A DNA stretch of 27,234 nt from CAYFQH01 sp964345215 (GCA_964345215.1 CAYFQH010000026.1:1-27234); one strand, 5' to 3'. Positions 14,245-23,138 are shown, counted from the first letter of the stretch. The notes: a model not told the origin generated them from the letters alone. Numbers and translations are program-made.

Positions 14245-15369
14245 TTATTCTTCATCCAGCAATTCAAGCAAATCGTCCTCATCCTCTTCGGCGGCAATGG
14301 CCTCGGGCCCTTCCACCGCTTTTACGGTGCTAAAAATCTCAGCCCGAATCATACCGTCAATTTCTTTGGCAATATCCACATGTTCTTTTAAAAACTGCCT
14401 GGCATTTTCCCGGCCCTGGCCAATGCGCTGGTCGTTATAGCTAAACCAGGCACCGCTTTTGTGAATAATATCCCGCTCTACAGCCAGATCCAGCAGAGTT
14501 CCTTCTTTACTGATGCCTTCGCCGTAAATAATATCAAACTCACTTACCCTAAAGGGAGGGGCTACCTTGTTTTTAACCACCTTTACCTTGGTGCGGTTGC
14601 CCACAATTTCGCTGCCGGTTTTTAAGGCTTCGCCCTTGCGCACATCCAGCCTTATGCTGGCGTAAAACTTAAGGGCACGGCCGCCGGTGGTGGTTTCCGG
14701 GTTGCCGTAAAAAACCCCAATCTTTTCACGCAACTGGTTAATAAAAATTGCCACGGCGTTGGTTCTTGAAATGACCCCAGCCAGCTTGCGCATCGCCTGG
14801 CTCATAAGCCTTGCCTGGAGGCCTACAAAGCTATCGCCCATTTCTCCGTCAATTTCGGCCTTGGGCACCAGGGCAGCAACGGAGTCGATAACCACAATGT
14901 CAATGGCACCGGAACGAACCAGGGCTTCGGCTACTTCCAGGGCCTGCTCTCCTGTGTCGGGCTGAGAAATGTACAATTCGTCAATGTTTACCCCCAGCTT
15001 TTTGGCATAGGCCGGGTCCAGAGCATGCTCGGCATCTACAAAGGCTGCGATGCCGCCAGCTTTTTGGGCCTCAGCCACCACGTGGAGGGCAACAGTGGTT
15101 TTACCCGAGGATTCGGGCCCATAAATTTCGATTACCCGGCCCCTTGGAAGGCCGCCTACCCCCAGGGCAATATCCAGGTCCAAGCAGCCAGTGGAGATTA
15201 CTTCCAGTTCCGTGTTCTTTGTAGAATCCCCCAACTTCATCACCGTGCCTTTTCCGTACTGTTTATCCAGCACAGAAAGGGCTGATTCCAGTGCTTGGAG
15301 CTTTTCTGCCTGCTCCTTCGCTGTTGCTACCTTTTCATTCTTTTTTGCTGTTGTTTTTTTAACTGCCAT
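14245..15369 (-). CDS. recA: Recombinase A
   Basis: A 374-aa RecA: the ATP-dependent strand-exchange protein of homologous recombination and the co-protease that triggers LexA cleavage. The core is complete, with Walker A GPESSGKTT (84-92), the DAEHALDP segment, the Walker B strand IVVIDSVAAL, and the L2 loop with EKIG…NPETTTGGRALKFYAS. It has a Lys/Ala-rich N-terminal extension of about 20 residues and the usual acidic C-terminal tail (EEDEDDLLELLDEE). GGAAGGA lies about 10 nt before ATG 15369. It starts 20 nt after cinA and is the last gene of the rimO-pgsA-cinA-recA block. I see no LexA box directly upstream of recA. Confidence 0.98.
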   Translation of the reverse strand: MAVKKTTAKKNEKVATAKEQAEKLQALESALSVLDKQYGKGTVMKLGDSTKNTELEVISTGCLDLDIALGVGGLPRGRVIEIYGPESSGKTTVALHVVAEAQKAGGIAAFVDAEHALDPAYAKKLGVNIDELYISQPDTGEQALEVAEALVRSGAIDIVVIDSVAALVPKAEIDGEMGDSFVGLQARLMSQAMRKLAGVISRTNAVAIFINQLREKIGVFYGNPETTTGGRALKFYASIRLDVRKGEALKTGSEIVGNRTKVKVVKNKVAPPFRVSEFDIIYGEGISKEGTLLDLAVERDIIHKSGAWFSYNDQRIGQGRENARQFLKEHVDIAKEIDGMIRAEIFSTVKAVEGPEAIAAEEDEDDLLELLDEE

Positions 15370-15389
15370 TTTTTAACTGTCCTTCCTTT

Positions 15390-16637
15390 TTATTCATCAT
15401 GTAAAAGTGCTATTCTTAACAAGTTTAAACCTTGTAGGGTGGTTCGTTTTCTAATTTGCTGGCGGCTGCCGCTAAAGTGAAAGGTTTCTACTTTTAGCTT
15501 TTCTTTGGTGCCAGCAGCAATATATACCAAACCTTGAGGATTACCCCTATCGTCGGGCCCCGGCCCCGCCACCCCGGTTACAGCCAGGGCAAAATCGCTT
15601 CCGGTGTTTTTTAAGGCCCCTTGGGCCATCGCCTTGGCACATTGGGGGCTAACTGCCCCGTGCTGGTTGAGCACCTGGGCAGGTACGCTAAGGAGCTGCT
15701 GTTTCATGTGGTTGGTATACACAATCATGCCACCCATAAAGGACTTTGATGCTCCGGGTACTCCTGCCAAAGCCGCCCCAATCATGCCCCCGGTAAGGCT
15801 TTCGGCCACGCTGAGGGTCTGACCTTTTAAAAGAGCCAGGTTAATCACCGTGTCTTCAAGGGAGCCTTGGTCATCATCATCTATACGGTAAATATATTTC
15901 CCCAGTTCCTGGGTGACCCTGGCTACCAAGGGAGCTAGCAGGGCTTCGGCTTGGGCCATGCTGTGCCCACGGGCAGTGGCCCGCAGCACCACTTCCCCCG
16001 GGGAGGCATAAGGCGAAAGGCTGGGGTTGTTTCCCTGTTCCAGGGTCTTGAGTTTAAAGTCAACTTCGCTCTCTCCCATGCCCACAATGCGAATATACTT
16101 GCTTTTAAATACCCTTTGGCTGTTTTTTTCAAAAAAGGGCACTAGGTTTTCCTCAAACATGGGAATCATTTCGTGGGGTGGGCCGGGTAGGTGGAAGATA
16201 AATTTTCCCTCCCCCGCAGGCACCTGGGCCCCGGGGGCGGTACCATGATGGTTTATAAGTAGCCGGCTGTCATGGGTAAAATAGCCCTGCTGGTCGTTAT
16301 TGGTGGTTGCCTTGCGGCCCAGGGAATTAAAGTAAGCTTTAATCATTTCGGCCGCCTGGCTGTTTAGCACAAGTTCTTTTTCAAGGGCTTTGGCCGCTGC
16401 CTGTTTTGTAATGTCGTCTACCGTTGGGCCAAGGCCCCCGGTTGTAATAACCACATCGGCCCGGTTAAGGGCTGTACGGTACATTTGCACAAGCCTTTCC
16501 ATATTATCGCCCAGGGTTGTTTGGTAATAGCAACTTATCCCCAGGGCCTGAAGGCGCCTGCTGATATATTGGCTATTGGTGTTTAACACCTGGCCCATTA
16601 AAAGTTCTGTGCCAATAAACATGAGTTCTGCAGTCAT
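15390..16637 (-). CDS. cinA: CinA-family nicotinamide-nucleotide amidohydrolase / competence-damage protein
   Basis: A 415-aa two-domain protein. Residues 1-165 form the MoCF-binding-like domain (FIGTELLMGQ, TTGGLGPTVDD), linked in the family to ADP-ribose pyrophosphatase activity. Residues from about 255 form the PncC-type deamidase domain (SVAESLTGG, AVTGVAGPGPDD), which recycles NMN formed by DNA ligase. The ATGA overlap with the end of pgsA (16634-16637) shows translational coupling, and recA follows after 20 nt. Co-location with recA is widespread in Firmicutes. Length and motifs are normal. Confidence 0.95.
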   Translation of the reverse strand: MTAELMFIGTELLMGQVLNTNSQYISRRLQALGISCYYQTTLGDNMERLVQMYRTALNRADVVITTGGLGPTVDDITKQAAAKALEKELVLNSQAAEMIKAYFNSLGRKATTNNDQQGYFTHDSRLLINHHGTAPGAQVPAGEGKFIFHLPGPPHEMIPMFEENLVPFFEKNSQRVFKSKYIRIVGMGESEVDFKLKTLEQGNNPSLSPYASPGEVVLRATARGHSMAQAEALLAPLVARVTQELGKYIYRIDDDDQGSLEDTVINLALLKGQTLSVAESLTGGMIGAALAGVPGASKSFMGGMIVYTNHMKQQLLSVPAQVLNQHGAVSPQCAKAMAQGALKNTGSDFALAVTGVAGPGPDDRGNPQGLVYIAAGTKEKLKVETFHFSGSRQQIRKRTTLQGLNLLRIALLHDE

Positions 16638-17176
16638 TGAACTTCCTCTTGGGAAAAGGCCCCCTTATTTTTTATAAAATAGTCAATACCCGACCAAAGG
16701 GTAAAAATGAGGGTCAGCACCGTCATGGCTGGGGTAACCCAGCTATTTGGAAAGTAAAGAGGCTGAAGCATGGCAGCCACAATGGTTAGCATTTGTACGG
16801 TAGTTTTAATTTTGCCTAGGGGCGCAGCAGCTAAAACCAGGCCCTTTGAGGCACAGAGCATTCTAAGGCCGTCGACCGCTAGCTCCCTGGTTAAAATAAT
16901 AATGAAGGCCCAGGGCCAAAAATCACCCTTCCATACCAGCATAACAAGCATGCTTAACACCAAAATTTTATCTGCCAGGGGGTCAATAAACTTTCCAAAG
17001 TTTGTAATAATGTTTCTTTTTCTGGCAATATTGCCGTCTAAAAAGTCGGTAACAGCCGCCACAATAAAAACCAGCAAAGCAGCCACTTGGGCCCACTCGG
17101 CCCCAATGTACATAAAAACAATACAAACTGGAATCAGCCCCACCCTGGCAATGGATAAACGATTAGGTAAGTTCAT
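16634..17176 (-). CDS. pgsA: CDP-diacylglycerol-glycerol-3-phosphate 3-phosphatidyltransferase
   Basis: A 180-aa integral membrane enzyme that makes phosphatidylglycerol phosphate, the first committed step to phosphatidylglycerol and cardiolipin. The CDP-alcohol phosphotransferase signature DG-x2-AR-x8-G-x3-D-x3-D is intact (D47 to D69). Four to five hydrophobic segments lie around it (12-24, 30-42, 72-95 and two near the C-terminus). It overlaps rimO by 14 bp upstream and cinA by 4 bp downstream. Confidence 0.96.
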   Translation of the reverse strand: MNLPNRLSIARVGLIPVCIVFMYIGAEWAQVAALLVFIVAAVTDFLDGNIARKRNIITNFGKFIDPLADKILVLSMLVMLVWKGDFWPWAFIIILTRELAVDGLRMLCASKGLVLAAAPLGKIKTTVQMLTIVAAMLQPLYFPNSWVTPAMTVLTLIFTLWSGIDYFIKNKGAFSQEEVQ

Positions 17177-18491
17177 GGCTCTCTCCTAACAAATCATAGG
17201 CTTTTGCCTGGTTGATGTGGACCCTTACAAAGTCCCCCGGTTTAAGTGCTTTGGGGCTGGTAAACACAATCTCGCCGTCAATGTCCGGCGCTTCCCACAT
17301 GGAGCGGCCGTGGTACAGGCCATTTTGCCCCTGCTTGGTTACAAGAACCTGGTTTTTGGTACCCACTCGCATTTGATTGCGCTTTTTAGAAATTTTTTGC
17401 TGCAGGGTCATGATCTGATCAAGGCGGTGGGCCTTTACTTCCTCGGGGAGCTGACCGTCCATTTTGGCGGCGGTGGTTCCTTCTTCAGGGGAGTAGGCAA
17501 AAGCACCCAAATGGTCAAATTCCTGCTCACCAACAAAATCATACAGCCGTTTAAAGGCATCTTCCGTTTCTCCCGGGAAGCCAACAATCAGCGTGGTTCT
17601 TAAAGCGATATTCCGTTCCCTGGCCATGCGCAAAATATGTTTAATCTCGTCTGGAGAACCCCTTCTGCGCATTTTAACCAGCAGGTCTTCATCAATGTGC
17701 TGAATGGGCAGGTCTAAATAGTTGCAAATATTTTTGGTTTGGCTAATGGTGTTGAGCAGATTTTCGTCGGTGCCGTCTGGGTAGCAGTACAGCACCCTTA
17801 GCCAGTCCACCCCGTCGATTTGGGCTGCCTTTTGCAGTAGCTGGGGCAACTGGGAACCCTGAGCTCCTTCAGTGCCGTAACGGGTGGTGTCCTGGGCAAT
17901 AAAGATGTGTTCTTTTACACCCCTTTGTGCCAGCGCTTTTACTTCGTTTAAAATGTCCCCTTCGCTTCTGGAGCGGTAGCTCCCTCTGATAAGAGGAATA
18001 GCGCAAAAGGCACAGCGGTTGTCGCAGCCGTCGCCGATACGCACGTAGCCCATATAGGGCGGGGTGGTTAACAGCCTTTTGTTTTCAAAAAAAGTATTTC
18101 TTCTTTGGGTAAAGGTCATTCGCTTGCCTGAAAAGGCTTGGTCTATCCCCTTTGCCAACAGGTCGTATTGGTTTACACCAAAGAGCAGGTCAATTTCGGG
18201 TATTTCTGCCATCAGTTCTTTTTCGTAGCGCTGGGCCAGGCAGCCCGTAACCACCAGTTTTTCGCAGGTTCCCTTGCCTGGGTTTTTAAACGAGGCCATG
18301 TCCAAAATGGCTTCAATGGACTCTTCTTTGGCTGATTGAATAAAGCCACAGGTGTTTACAATTAAAACTTGAGCCTTTGCCGGGTCTTGCACCAAGGTGT
18401 AGCCTTTTTCTGTCAGCTCGCCAAGCATTTGCTCAGTATCCACAGTATTTTTACTACAACCCAGGGAAACGACTCCCACTGTTATTTCCAT
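17163..18491 (-). CDS. rimO: Ribosomal protein S12 methylthiotransferase
   Basis: A 442-aa radical-SAM methylthiotransferase acting on Asp of ribosomal protein S12. The N-terminal UPF0004 domain carries C12, C48 and C84 for the second 4Fe-4S cluster. The radical-SAM cluster motif is C156-x3-C160-x2-C163 (CDNRCAFC). A TRAM domain occupies the last 65 residues. VSLGCSKN and the GSYRSR segment favour RimO over the tRNA enzyme MiaB. I chose ATG 18491 because AGGGGG stands 7 nt upstream; the longer frame needs TTG 18512 with no site. It is first in the rimO-pgsA-cinA-recA operon. Confidence 0.96.
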   Translation of the reverse strand: MEITVGVVSLGCSKNTVDTEQMLGELTEKGYTLVQDPAKAQVLIVNTCGFIQSAKEESIEAILDMASFKNPGKGTCEKLVVTGCLAQRYEKELMAEIPEIDLLFGVNQYDLLAKGIDQAFSGKRMTFTQRRNTFFENKRLLTTPPYMGYVRIGDGCDNRCAFCAIPLIRGSYRSRSEGDILNEVKALAQRGVKEHIFIAQDTTRYGTEGAQGSQLPQLLQKAAQIDGVDWLRVLYCYPDGTDENLLNTISQTKNICNYLDLPIQHIDEDLLVKMRRRGSPDEIKHILRMARERNIALRTTLIVGFPGETEDAFKRLYDFVGEQEFDHLGAFAYSPEEGTTAAKMDGQLPEEVKAHRLDQIMTLQQKISKKRNQMRVGTKNQVLVTKQGQNGLYHGRSMWEAPDIDGEIVFTSPKALKPGDFVRVHINQAKAYDLLGESHELT

Positions 18492-18541
18492 CCAGTTTCC
18501 CCCTATGTTCAAATGAGTACATACATTTGCATTTCTTATCT

Positions 18542-18571
18542 ATTTTATCATATCCGTTGATATTTGTACAA
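18542..18571 (-). promoter_or_regulatory. Promoter of the rimO-pgsA-cinA-recA operon
   Basis: TTGTAC (18566-18571), 18-bp spacer, TAAAAT (18542-18547) on the minus strand, about 50 bp before the rimO start. Confidence 0.6.
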
Positions 18572-18606
18572 ACAAAAAAATGGCTGTTCCCTTTGGAACA
18601 ACCATT
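18572..18606 (-). terminator. Terminator of secG
   Basis: On the minus strand a 12-bp stem (18595-18606 with 18579-18590, one G:U pair) with loop AAAG is followed by seven T's (18574-18580). It lies 15 bp past the secG stop. Confidence 0.85.
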
Positions 18607-18621
18607 CATTCTTTGTTCTGT

Positions 18622-18855
18622 TTAAAAAATTACCATAGCCAGGCAGGAAACAATAAATACAATTGCACTTGCCTTTGTAACGAGGGCCAATTTACCTTTT
18701 TTTGTTTTTGCCTTATTTTTTCCAAAAAATGTTTCTGATTCGCCGGTCAACGCGCCCAAGCCCTTGTCGCTTCCTTCCTGCAAAAGAACCGCTACAATTA
18801 AAGCAATGGATGAGAGTGCAACCAAAGCTGCAAATATAATATGAATTGCGTTCAC
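18622..18855 (-). CDS. secG: Preprotein translocase subunit SecG
   Basis: A 77-aa membrane protein with two hydrophobic helices (3-25 and 55-76) joined by a loop containing LLQEGSDKGLGALTGES and FFGKNKAKTKKGK, the standard SecG pattern. It assists SecYE in protein export. The start is GTG 18855, fixed by AAGGAGG 7 nt upstream. A single-gene unit with its own promoter and terminator. Confidence 0.96.
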   Translation of the reverse strand: MNAIHIIFAALVALSSIALIVAVLLQEGSDKGLGALTGESETFFGKNKAKTKKGKLALVTKASAIVFIVSCLAMVIF

Positions 18856-18886
18856 AAAAAGCCCTCCTTAATACTAAAGCTTTATT

Positions 18887-18915
18887 ATTCTACCATGAAA
18901 AAATAAAAAGCACAA
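18887..18915 (-). promoter_or_regulatory. Promoter of secG
   Basis: TTGTGC (18910-18915), 17-bp spacer, and TGGTAGAAT, an extended -10 (TAGAAT 18887-18892), on the minus strand. Confidence 0.65.
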
Positions 18916-18954
18916 GCAAATTTATGGCTTTGCCTTATTTTTTACCGTTTTTAT

Positions 18955-18998
18955 TTGCCATGCCATAAAAGAACATAGATTATTTTATGGCATGGCAA
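18955..18998. repeat. 16-bp perfect inverted repeat after the P-type ATPase gene
   Basis: TTGCCATGCCATAAAA (18955-18970) and its exact complement (18983-18998) flank a 12-nt loop. It lies 26 bp past the ATPase stop. No U-run follows on either strand, so it is not a standard terminator, though such a stable stem could stop or protect transcripts. A third TTTATGGC at 18921-18928 could pair with the first arm. Confidence 0.8.
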
Positions 18999-19024
18999 GA
19001 GTATAAGAAGAAACTCAAAGCTTT

Positions 19025-21385
19025 TTACCCTTTCTTTTTCCAAAAGAGAGGCAGTAGCTTTTTGCTAACCTTCCGCATCCATTTAAGCAAAAAGGGAGCT
19101 AAAAGGCCAAGGGCGCCAGTGCAAACAATCATGGTCAGGTTCATGGGCACCAGGCCCAAAAGGGAGGGAAACAAAACCATGGCCACAACAAAGGCGGCGG
19201 TGACCAGGCCTAATAACAGGCCTCGCATAAGGGTAAAGGGAAAGCAAATGCTAAATAAAATCCAAAAATAAGCAGTGCCTGTTACCCAAGTGGCCAGGGT
19301 TGCCTCTTGGTTTTGGCTAAAGCCAAAGGTTTTTGAAAAACCGAAAATAGCTAACATCAGCAAAACAATGGTTAAGGCCCCGGGCAGGGCATTGGCCAAA
19401 ACCTTGCCTAAAAAATTGCCCCGGACAGGCCTTTTGTTTGGCTCCAGAGCCAAAAAGAAGGAAGGGATACCTACGAACAGGGAGCTGATTAAGGTCATTT
19501 GAATGGGTTCAAAGGGGTATTGCATGGGCAAAAACAAAAGCAAAAAGGCCAACAGGGCCGAAAACAGGGTTTTTACCAAAAACAGCGAGGCAGTTCGGGC
19601 CATGTTGTTAATCACCCGCCGTCCTTCCATAACCACTGCCGGTAAGGAAAAAAAACGATTGTCCAGCAGCACCAGGCGGGCAGTTTTTCCGGCGGCACTG
19701 CTGCCCCCGGCCATGGCAATAGAGCAGTCGCAGGCCTTTAAGGCCGGTACATCGTTTACCCCGTCGCCAATCATGCCTACGGTATGGCCCTGGGCTTTGA
19801 GCACTTCAACCAGAAGCTTTTTTTGTTCGGGGGAGACCCGGCCAAAAACCTGGTAGCGGCCGGCAGCCTGGCTTAGGGCCTTATTGGTGGTTAAGGTGGT
19901 AGCATCTACAGCGGCGCCGGTAAGCCCTAGTTTTTTACCGATGAGTCCAACGGTTTTAGGATCGTCCCCTGAAATAATACAGGTGTGAACCCCTTCTTTT
20001 GTAAAAAAATCAATGGTTTGCTTTGTGTCTTCCTTCAGCTTGTCATAAAGGAGCACCAGCCCCAAGGGTTCAAGGCCGGGTGGAAGGTTTTTTTCAACAA
20101 AAGGGTTGGGGCTGTAGGCTACCAGCAGCACCCGGTAGCCTTGTTCAATGTAGGCATCGATTTGCCCTGCAAAGCTTTGTTCAAGGCCTTGGGGGAAGAG
20201 GTAGCCGGGTGCTCCCATGGCAAAACTGCCCTGGGTTTCTTCCCTTACCCCCGAGTATTTTCGGGCGGAGGAAAAAGGAATAACCTGGCTGTAATGAGCA
20301 TGATTGGTAGGGTTAAAGTGTTTGCGCAGGGCCTTAAAGGTTAGATTGTTGTCTTCCAAACCGCCAACCAAATGAGACATGGCCTTATCTAACCTGCCTT
20401 CCTGGTTGTTAAAGGGAACCAGGTCAGAAACGGACATGTTCCCTTCGGTTAAGGTGCCCGTTTTATCCACACACAACACATCCACCCGGGCTAGGGATTC
20501 CAGGGCGTAAATATCTTGGGCCAGGGCATTTTTTTTACTTAAACGAATGACCCCTACCGTAAGGGCAAGGCTGGTTAAAAGCATCAGCCCTTCAGGAATC
20601 ATGCCGATCATGGCGGCAACGCTGGCCGGAATAGCTTGGGTTAAAGGAAGGTGCAGTGCAAAATACTGTTTTAAAAAAAGCAGAATGCCAATGGGAAAAA
20701 GCACAGCAGACATGATTTTAATCAGCTTTGATAAGTCAGTCATCAGTTCGCTTTTAGGGGCTTTAATGGTTTTGGCCGACAAGGTCACCTGGGCAGCATA
20801 GGCTTGGGCTCCCACCTTTTTAACCTGCATGTAAAGGGTGCCTTCTATTACAAAACTGCCCGAGAGAAGGAGGTCGTTTAGCTTTTTTTCAACAGGCTCG
20901 CTCTCTCCTGTTAAAAGGGCTTCGTTTACAGCGCCCATACCGCCAACCACCTGGCCATCAACGGGTATTTGATCCCCCTGGTATAAAACAATTAAGTCAT
21001 CTACTACAATTTCTTCCGGGTGAAGCCAGAGGGGGCTTTCATCCCGTACCGCTAAAGCTTTGGGAGAAACCAGCAGGTTCAGGGAGTCCAGGGTTTTTTT
21101 GGCCCGCAGCTCCTGAAAGGTGCCGATAAAGGTATTACAAACCACAACCCCCATAAACAGCATGTTTTGATAAGAACCAACCAAAAGCAAGGCCAGGGCT
21201 AAAATGGCATTGATCAGGTTAAAAAAGGTAAAAAGATGGGAGGCGACAATTTGCCACCAGCTTTTTCCTGGGGGCGGAGGGGTGGCGTTACTGTGCCCCT
21301 GTTCTTTTTGCCTTGCGGCCTGGACGCCGCTAAGGCCCTTGTAGGTTAGTTTTTCTAAGGGAATAAAGGGGAGCTGTTTTTCCAT
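19025..21385 (-). CDS. Cation-translocating P-type ATPase, CtpE/EXP7-like
   Basis: A 786-aa P-type ATPase. The order is M1-M2 (about 45-90), actuator domain with TGES (159-162), M3-M4 with PEGL (264-267), catalytic DKTGTLT with D307, a nucleotide-binding domain, GDGVND near residue 560, and six further helices from about 610. No N-terminal metal-binding domain is present. PEGL in M4, with LMLLTSLAL after it, matches the group of mycobacterial CtpE and pneumococcal EXP7/CaxP, which handle calcium, more than MgtA or heavy-metal pumps. The ion is therefore probably Ca2+ but is inferred. AGGT stands 8 nt before ATG 21385, and the upstream HAD gene ends 4 nt before, so translation is probably coupled. 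Confidence 0.9.
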   Translation of the reverse strand: MEKQLPFIPLEKLTYKGLSGVQAARQKEQGHSNATPPPPGKSWWQIVASHLFTFFNLINAILALALLLVGSYQNMLFMGVVVCNTFIGTFQELRAKKTLDSLNLLVSPKALAVRDESPLWLHPEEIVVDDLIVLYQGDQIPVDGQVVGGMGAVNEALLTGESEPVEKKLNDLLLSGSFVIEGTLYMQVKKVGAQAYAAQVTLSAKTIKAPKSELMTDLSKLIKIMSAVLFPIGILLFLKQYFALHLPLTQAIPASVAAMIGMIPEGLMLLTSLALTVGVIRLSKKNALAQDIYALESLARVDVLCVDKTGTLTEGNMSVSDLVPFNNQEGRLDKAMSHLVGGLEDNNLTFKALRKHFNPTNHAHYSQVIPFSSARKYSGVREETQGSFAMGAPGYLFPQGLEQSFAGQIDAYIEQGYRVLLVAYSPNPFVEKNLPPGLEPLGLVLLYDKLKEDTKQTIDFFTKEGVHTCIISGDDPKTVGLIGKKLGLTGAAVDATTLTTNKALSQAAGRYQVFGRVSPEQKKLLVEVLKAQGHTVGMIGDGVNDVPALKACDCSIAMAGGSSAAGKTARLVLLDNRFFSLPAVVMEGRRVINNMARTASLFLVKTLFSALLAFLLLFLPMQYPFEPIQMTLISSLFVGIPSFFLALEPNKRPVRGNFLGKVLANALPGALTIVLLMLAIFGFSKTFGFSQNQEATLATWVTGTAYFWILFSICFPFTLMRGLLLGLVTAAFVVAMVLFPSLLGLVPMNLTMIVCTGALGLLAPFLLKWMRKVSKKLLPLFWKKKG

Positions 21386-21389
21386 TATG

Positions 21390-22037
21390 TTACCTCATTT
21401 TATCTAAAATGGTGTTTTTTGCTTCAAATAAGTCGTCAAACACGGGTACGCCTGCTTTGATTAGCCGGTAGCGGGGCTGGTGGCCCCTGGCTACCAACAG
21501 GCACTGAACCCCTATCGCCTGGGCCACTTGTGCATCATGAAGGGTATCGCCGATAAAGAGGGCCCGGTTGGGGTCAATGGCTTCTTTTTTTAAATAGGCC
21601 TTGGCGATACTCACCTTGCTGGCGGCGTAAATATCCTTAAGGCCCAGCATCTCCTCAAAAAAATGGCCGATGGGATAGCACCCCACCTGCTGGTGTAAGT
21701 GGTTTTGTTTGCTGGCGGACAAGATAACCTGTTTTAGACCCTGGGCTTTAAAGGCTTCAAGGGTTTCTATGGCTCCGGTTTGCAGGAGAGCATTTTTACT
21801 GTTTTTTAAAAATAAACGGGCCCAAGCTTGGGCCACATCGTCAAAGAGGGTGTCGGTTACCCCTACTTTTTTGTAGTAATCCCGAATGGGAAAATCAAAA
21901 ACCCTCAAGTAATCTTCCAAGGTACCCAGAGGCGGCAAGCCGAATTGGGGAAAAATTTCGTTATTGGTGTCAAGGGCGATTTGTACATCATCAAGGAGGG
22001 TGCCATTCCAATCCCACAGAATATATTGTAGTTTCAT
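21390..22037 (-). CDS. HAD-family hydrolase, phosphoglycolate-phosphatase-like
   Basis: A 215-aa HAD phosphatase. Motif I is DWNGTLLDD with nucleophile D9; the usual second Asp of DxD is Asn, a variant known in phosphoglycolate-phosphatase-like proteins. Motif II is ILSAS (about 120-124), a conserved Lys lies near 152, and motif IV is GDTLHDAQVA (about 168-177). A helical cap fills residues 15-85. AAGGA stands 8 nt before ATG 22037. It lies 48 nt after the P1 peptidase and 4 nt before the ATPase. The substrate is not evident. Confidence 0.9.
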   Translation of the reverse strand: MKLQYILWDWNGTLLDDVQIALDTNNEIFPQFGLPPLGTLEDYLRVFDFPIRDYYKKVGVTDTLFDDVAQAWARLFLKNSKNALLQTGAIETLEAFKAQGLKQVILSASKQNHLHQQVGCYPIGHFFEEMLGLKDIYAASKVSIAKAYLKKEAIDPNRALFIGDTLHDAQVAQAIGVQCLLVARGHQPRYRLIKAGVPVFDDLFEAKNTILDKMR

Positions 22038-22085
22038 TAAACCATCCTTTCCAGTTTAAAAAGTGAGAGGGAAATTAAAAACAGG

Positions 22086-23138
22086 TTAAAAATCAGCCTT
22101 AAAGGGGGTGGCTGTTAAAAAATCGGCCAGGGATAAAACCTTTTTGCCCTTGTAGCCGGTTACTTCCCCTGCCATGAGCATGGAGGATAAAATGGCCTCC
22201 TCACAACATTCCCCCGCAGCCCGAAAGGCCTTGTTAAGGGCTGGTTCATTAACCATCATAAAGGAAAGAATCTCACGGGTTTCCAGGTGGTAGAAGGTGT
22301 TTGCTGTGGTGAAGCCCACCATCACCTCGCCGCTGCCGTGGCCGATGTAGGAGCCAAGGCGGGCCATGCCAACGCTCATGCGCTTAATCACCCGCTTTAG
22401 CTGGCGGTGATCAAGGGGCAGGTCTGTGGCCAAAACCATAATAATAGAACCTTTGTCCTCCTCTGCCCTGCTTTGGCCGGAAACCAAGACCCCTTTGCCG
22501 TTTATACGCAAATCCTGACTTTGACCGTAATTGCTTTGTACAAGCACCCCCAGGGTATATGTTTTTTGGCCCACTACAATTTGCCTGGAAGCAGAGCCAA
22601 TGCCCCCCTTAAAGCCATAGCAAACAGTGCCTGTGCCGGCACCTACATCCCCCAGTTCAAAAACGGGGGATGCTTTTTGCAGGGCTTTTAACACATGATC
22701 TTGGGTAACGGCTCTTTTTTGAATGTCATTTAGCTGGCTGTCGTTACACTCTAACACCACCGGGTTAAAGGATTGAAGAGCATAGCCATCCTGTTTGCAC
22801 CGATCAATGGTGTACTCAACTAGCCCATCCTGCACCAGACCTACATTTAAGGTGTTCGTTAAAGCAATGGGGCTTTCCAGGGTACCCAGCTCTTCCATTT
22901 GCATAAGGCCCGTGCTTTTGCCAAAGCCATTTAATACATAGGCGGCAGCAGTATGCTTATATAAAAAGGGGTTTTTAGGCCCGGGTAGAATAACCGTTAC
23001 CCCTGTTTTGTGGTCGGAACTGTTTATGGTTTGGTGCCCCACCAACACCCCGGGCACATCGGTAATCAGGCCCAGGGGGCCTTGGGGCAGGGTACCTACG
23101 GTAATACCAAAGGGGGATAAAGGGTTTTTTGTTGCCAT
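22086..23138 (-). CDS. P1 family (DmpA-like) self-processing aminopeptidase
   Basis: A 350-aa Ntn-hydrolase of the DmpA/P1 (S58) family. These enzymes cut themselves before a Ser or Thr that becomes the N-terminal nucleophile and then act as aminopeptidases or beta-aminopeptidases. The site is visible as GGIGSASR, with cleavage expected between G181 and S182. Flanking family motifs include ITDVPGVLVGH (25-35), GAGTGTVCYGFKGG (166-179) and the late GSYIGHGSGEVMVGF segment. There is no signal peptide, so it is cytoplasmic. AGGAGG stands 5 nt before ATG 23138. First gene of the probable peptidase-HAD-ATPase unit. Confidence 0.92.
   Translation of the reverse strand: MATKNPLSPFGITVGTLPQGPLGLITDVPGVLVGHQTINSSDHKTGVTVILPGPKNPFLYKHTAAAYVLNGFGKSTGLMQMEELGTLESPIALTNTLNVGLVQDGLVEYTIDRCKQDGYALQSFNPVVLECNDSQLNDIQKRAVTQDHVLKALQKASPVFELGDVGAGTGTVCYGFKGGIGSASRQIVVGQKTYTLGVLVQSNYGQSQDLRINGKGVLVSGQSRAEEDKGSIIMVLATDLPLDHRQLKRVIKRMSVGMARLGSYIGHGSGEVMVGFTTANTFYHLETREILSFMMVNEPALNKAFRAAGECCEEAILSSMLMAGEVTGYKGKKVLSLADFLTATPFKADF

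Noticed and set aside
16611..16628. GAACTCATGTTT near the cinA start, resembling a LexA box
   Set aside because: It is coding sequence with three or more mismatches to the consensus and no promoter beside it.
19503..19856. 117-codon plus-strand ORF inside the P-type ATPase gene
   Set aside because: It is an antisense shadow of a gene with complete family motifs and has no start signals of its own.
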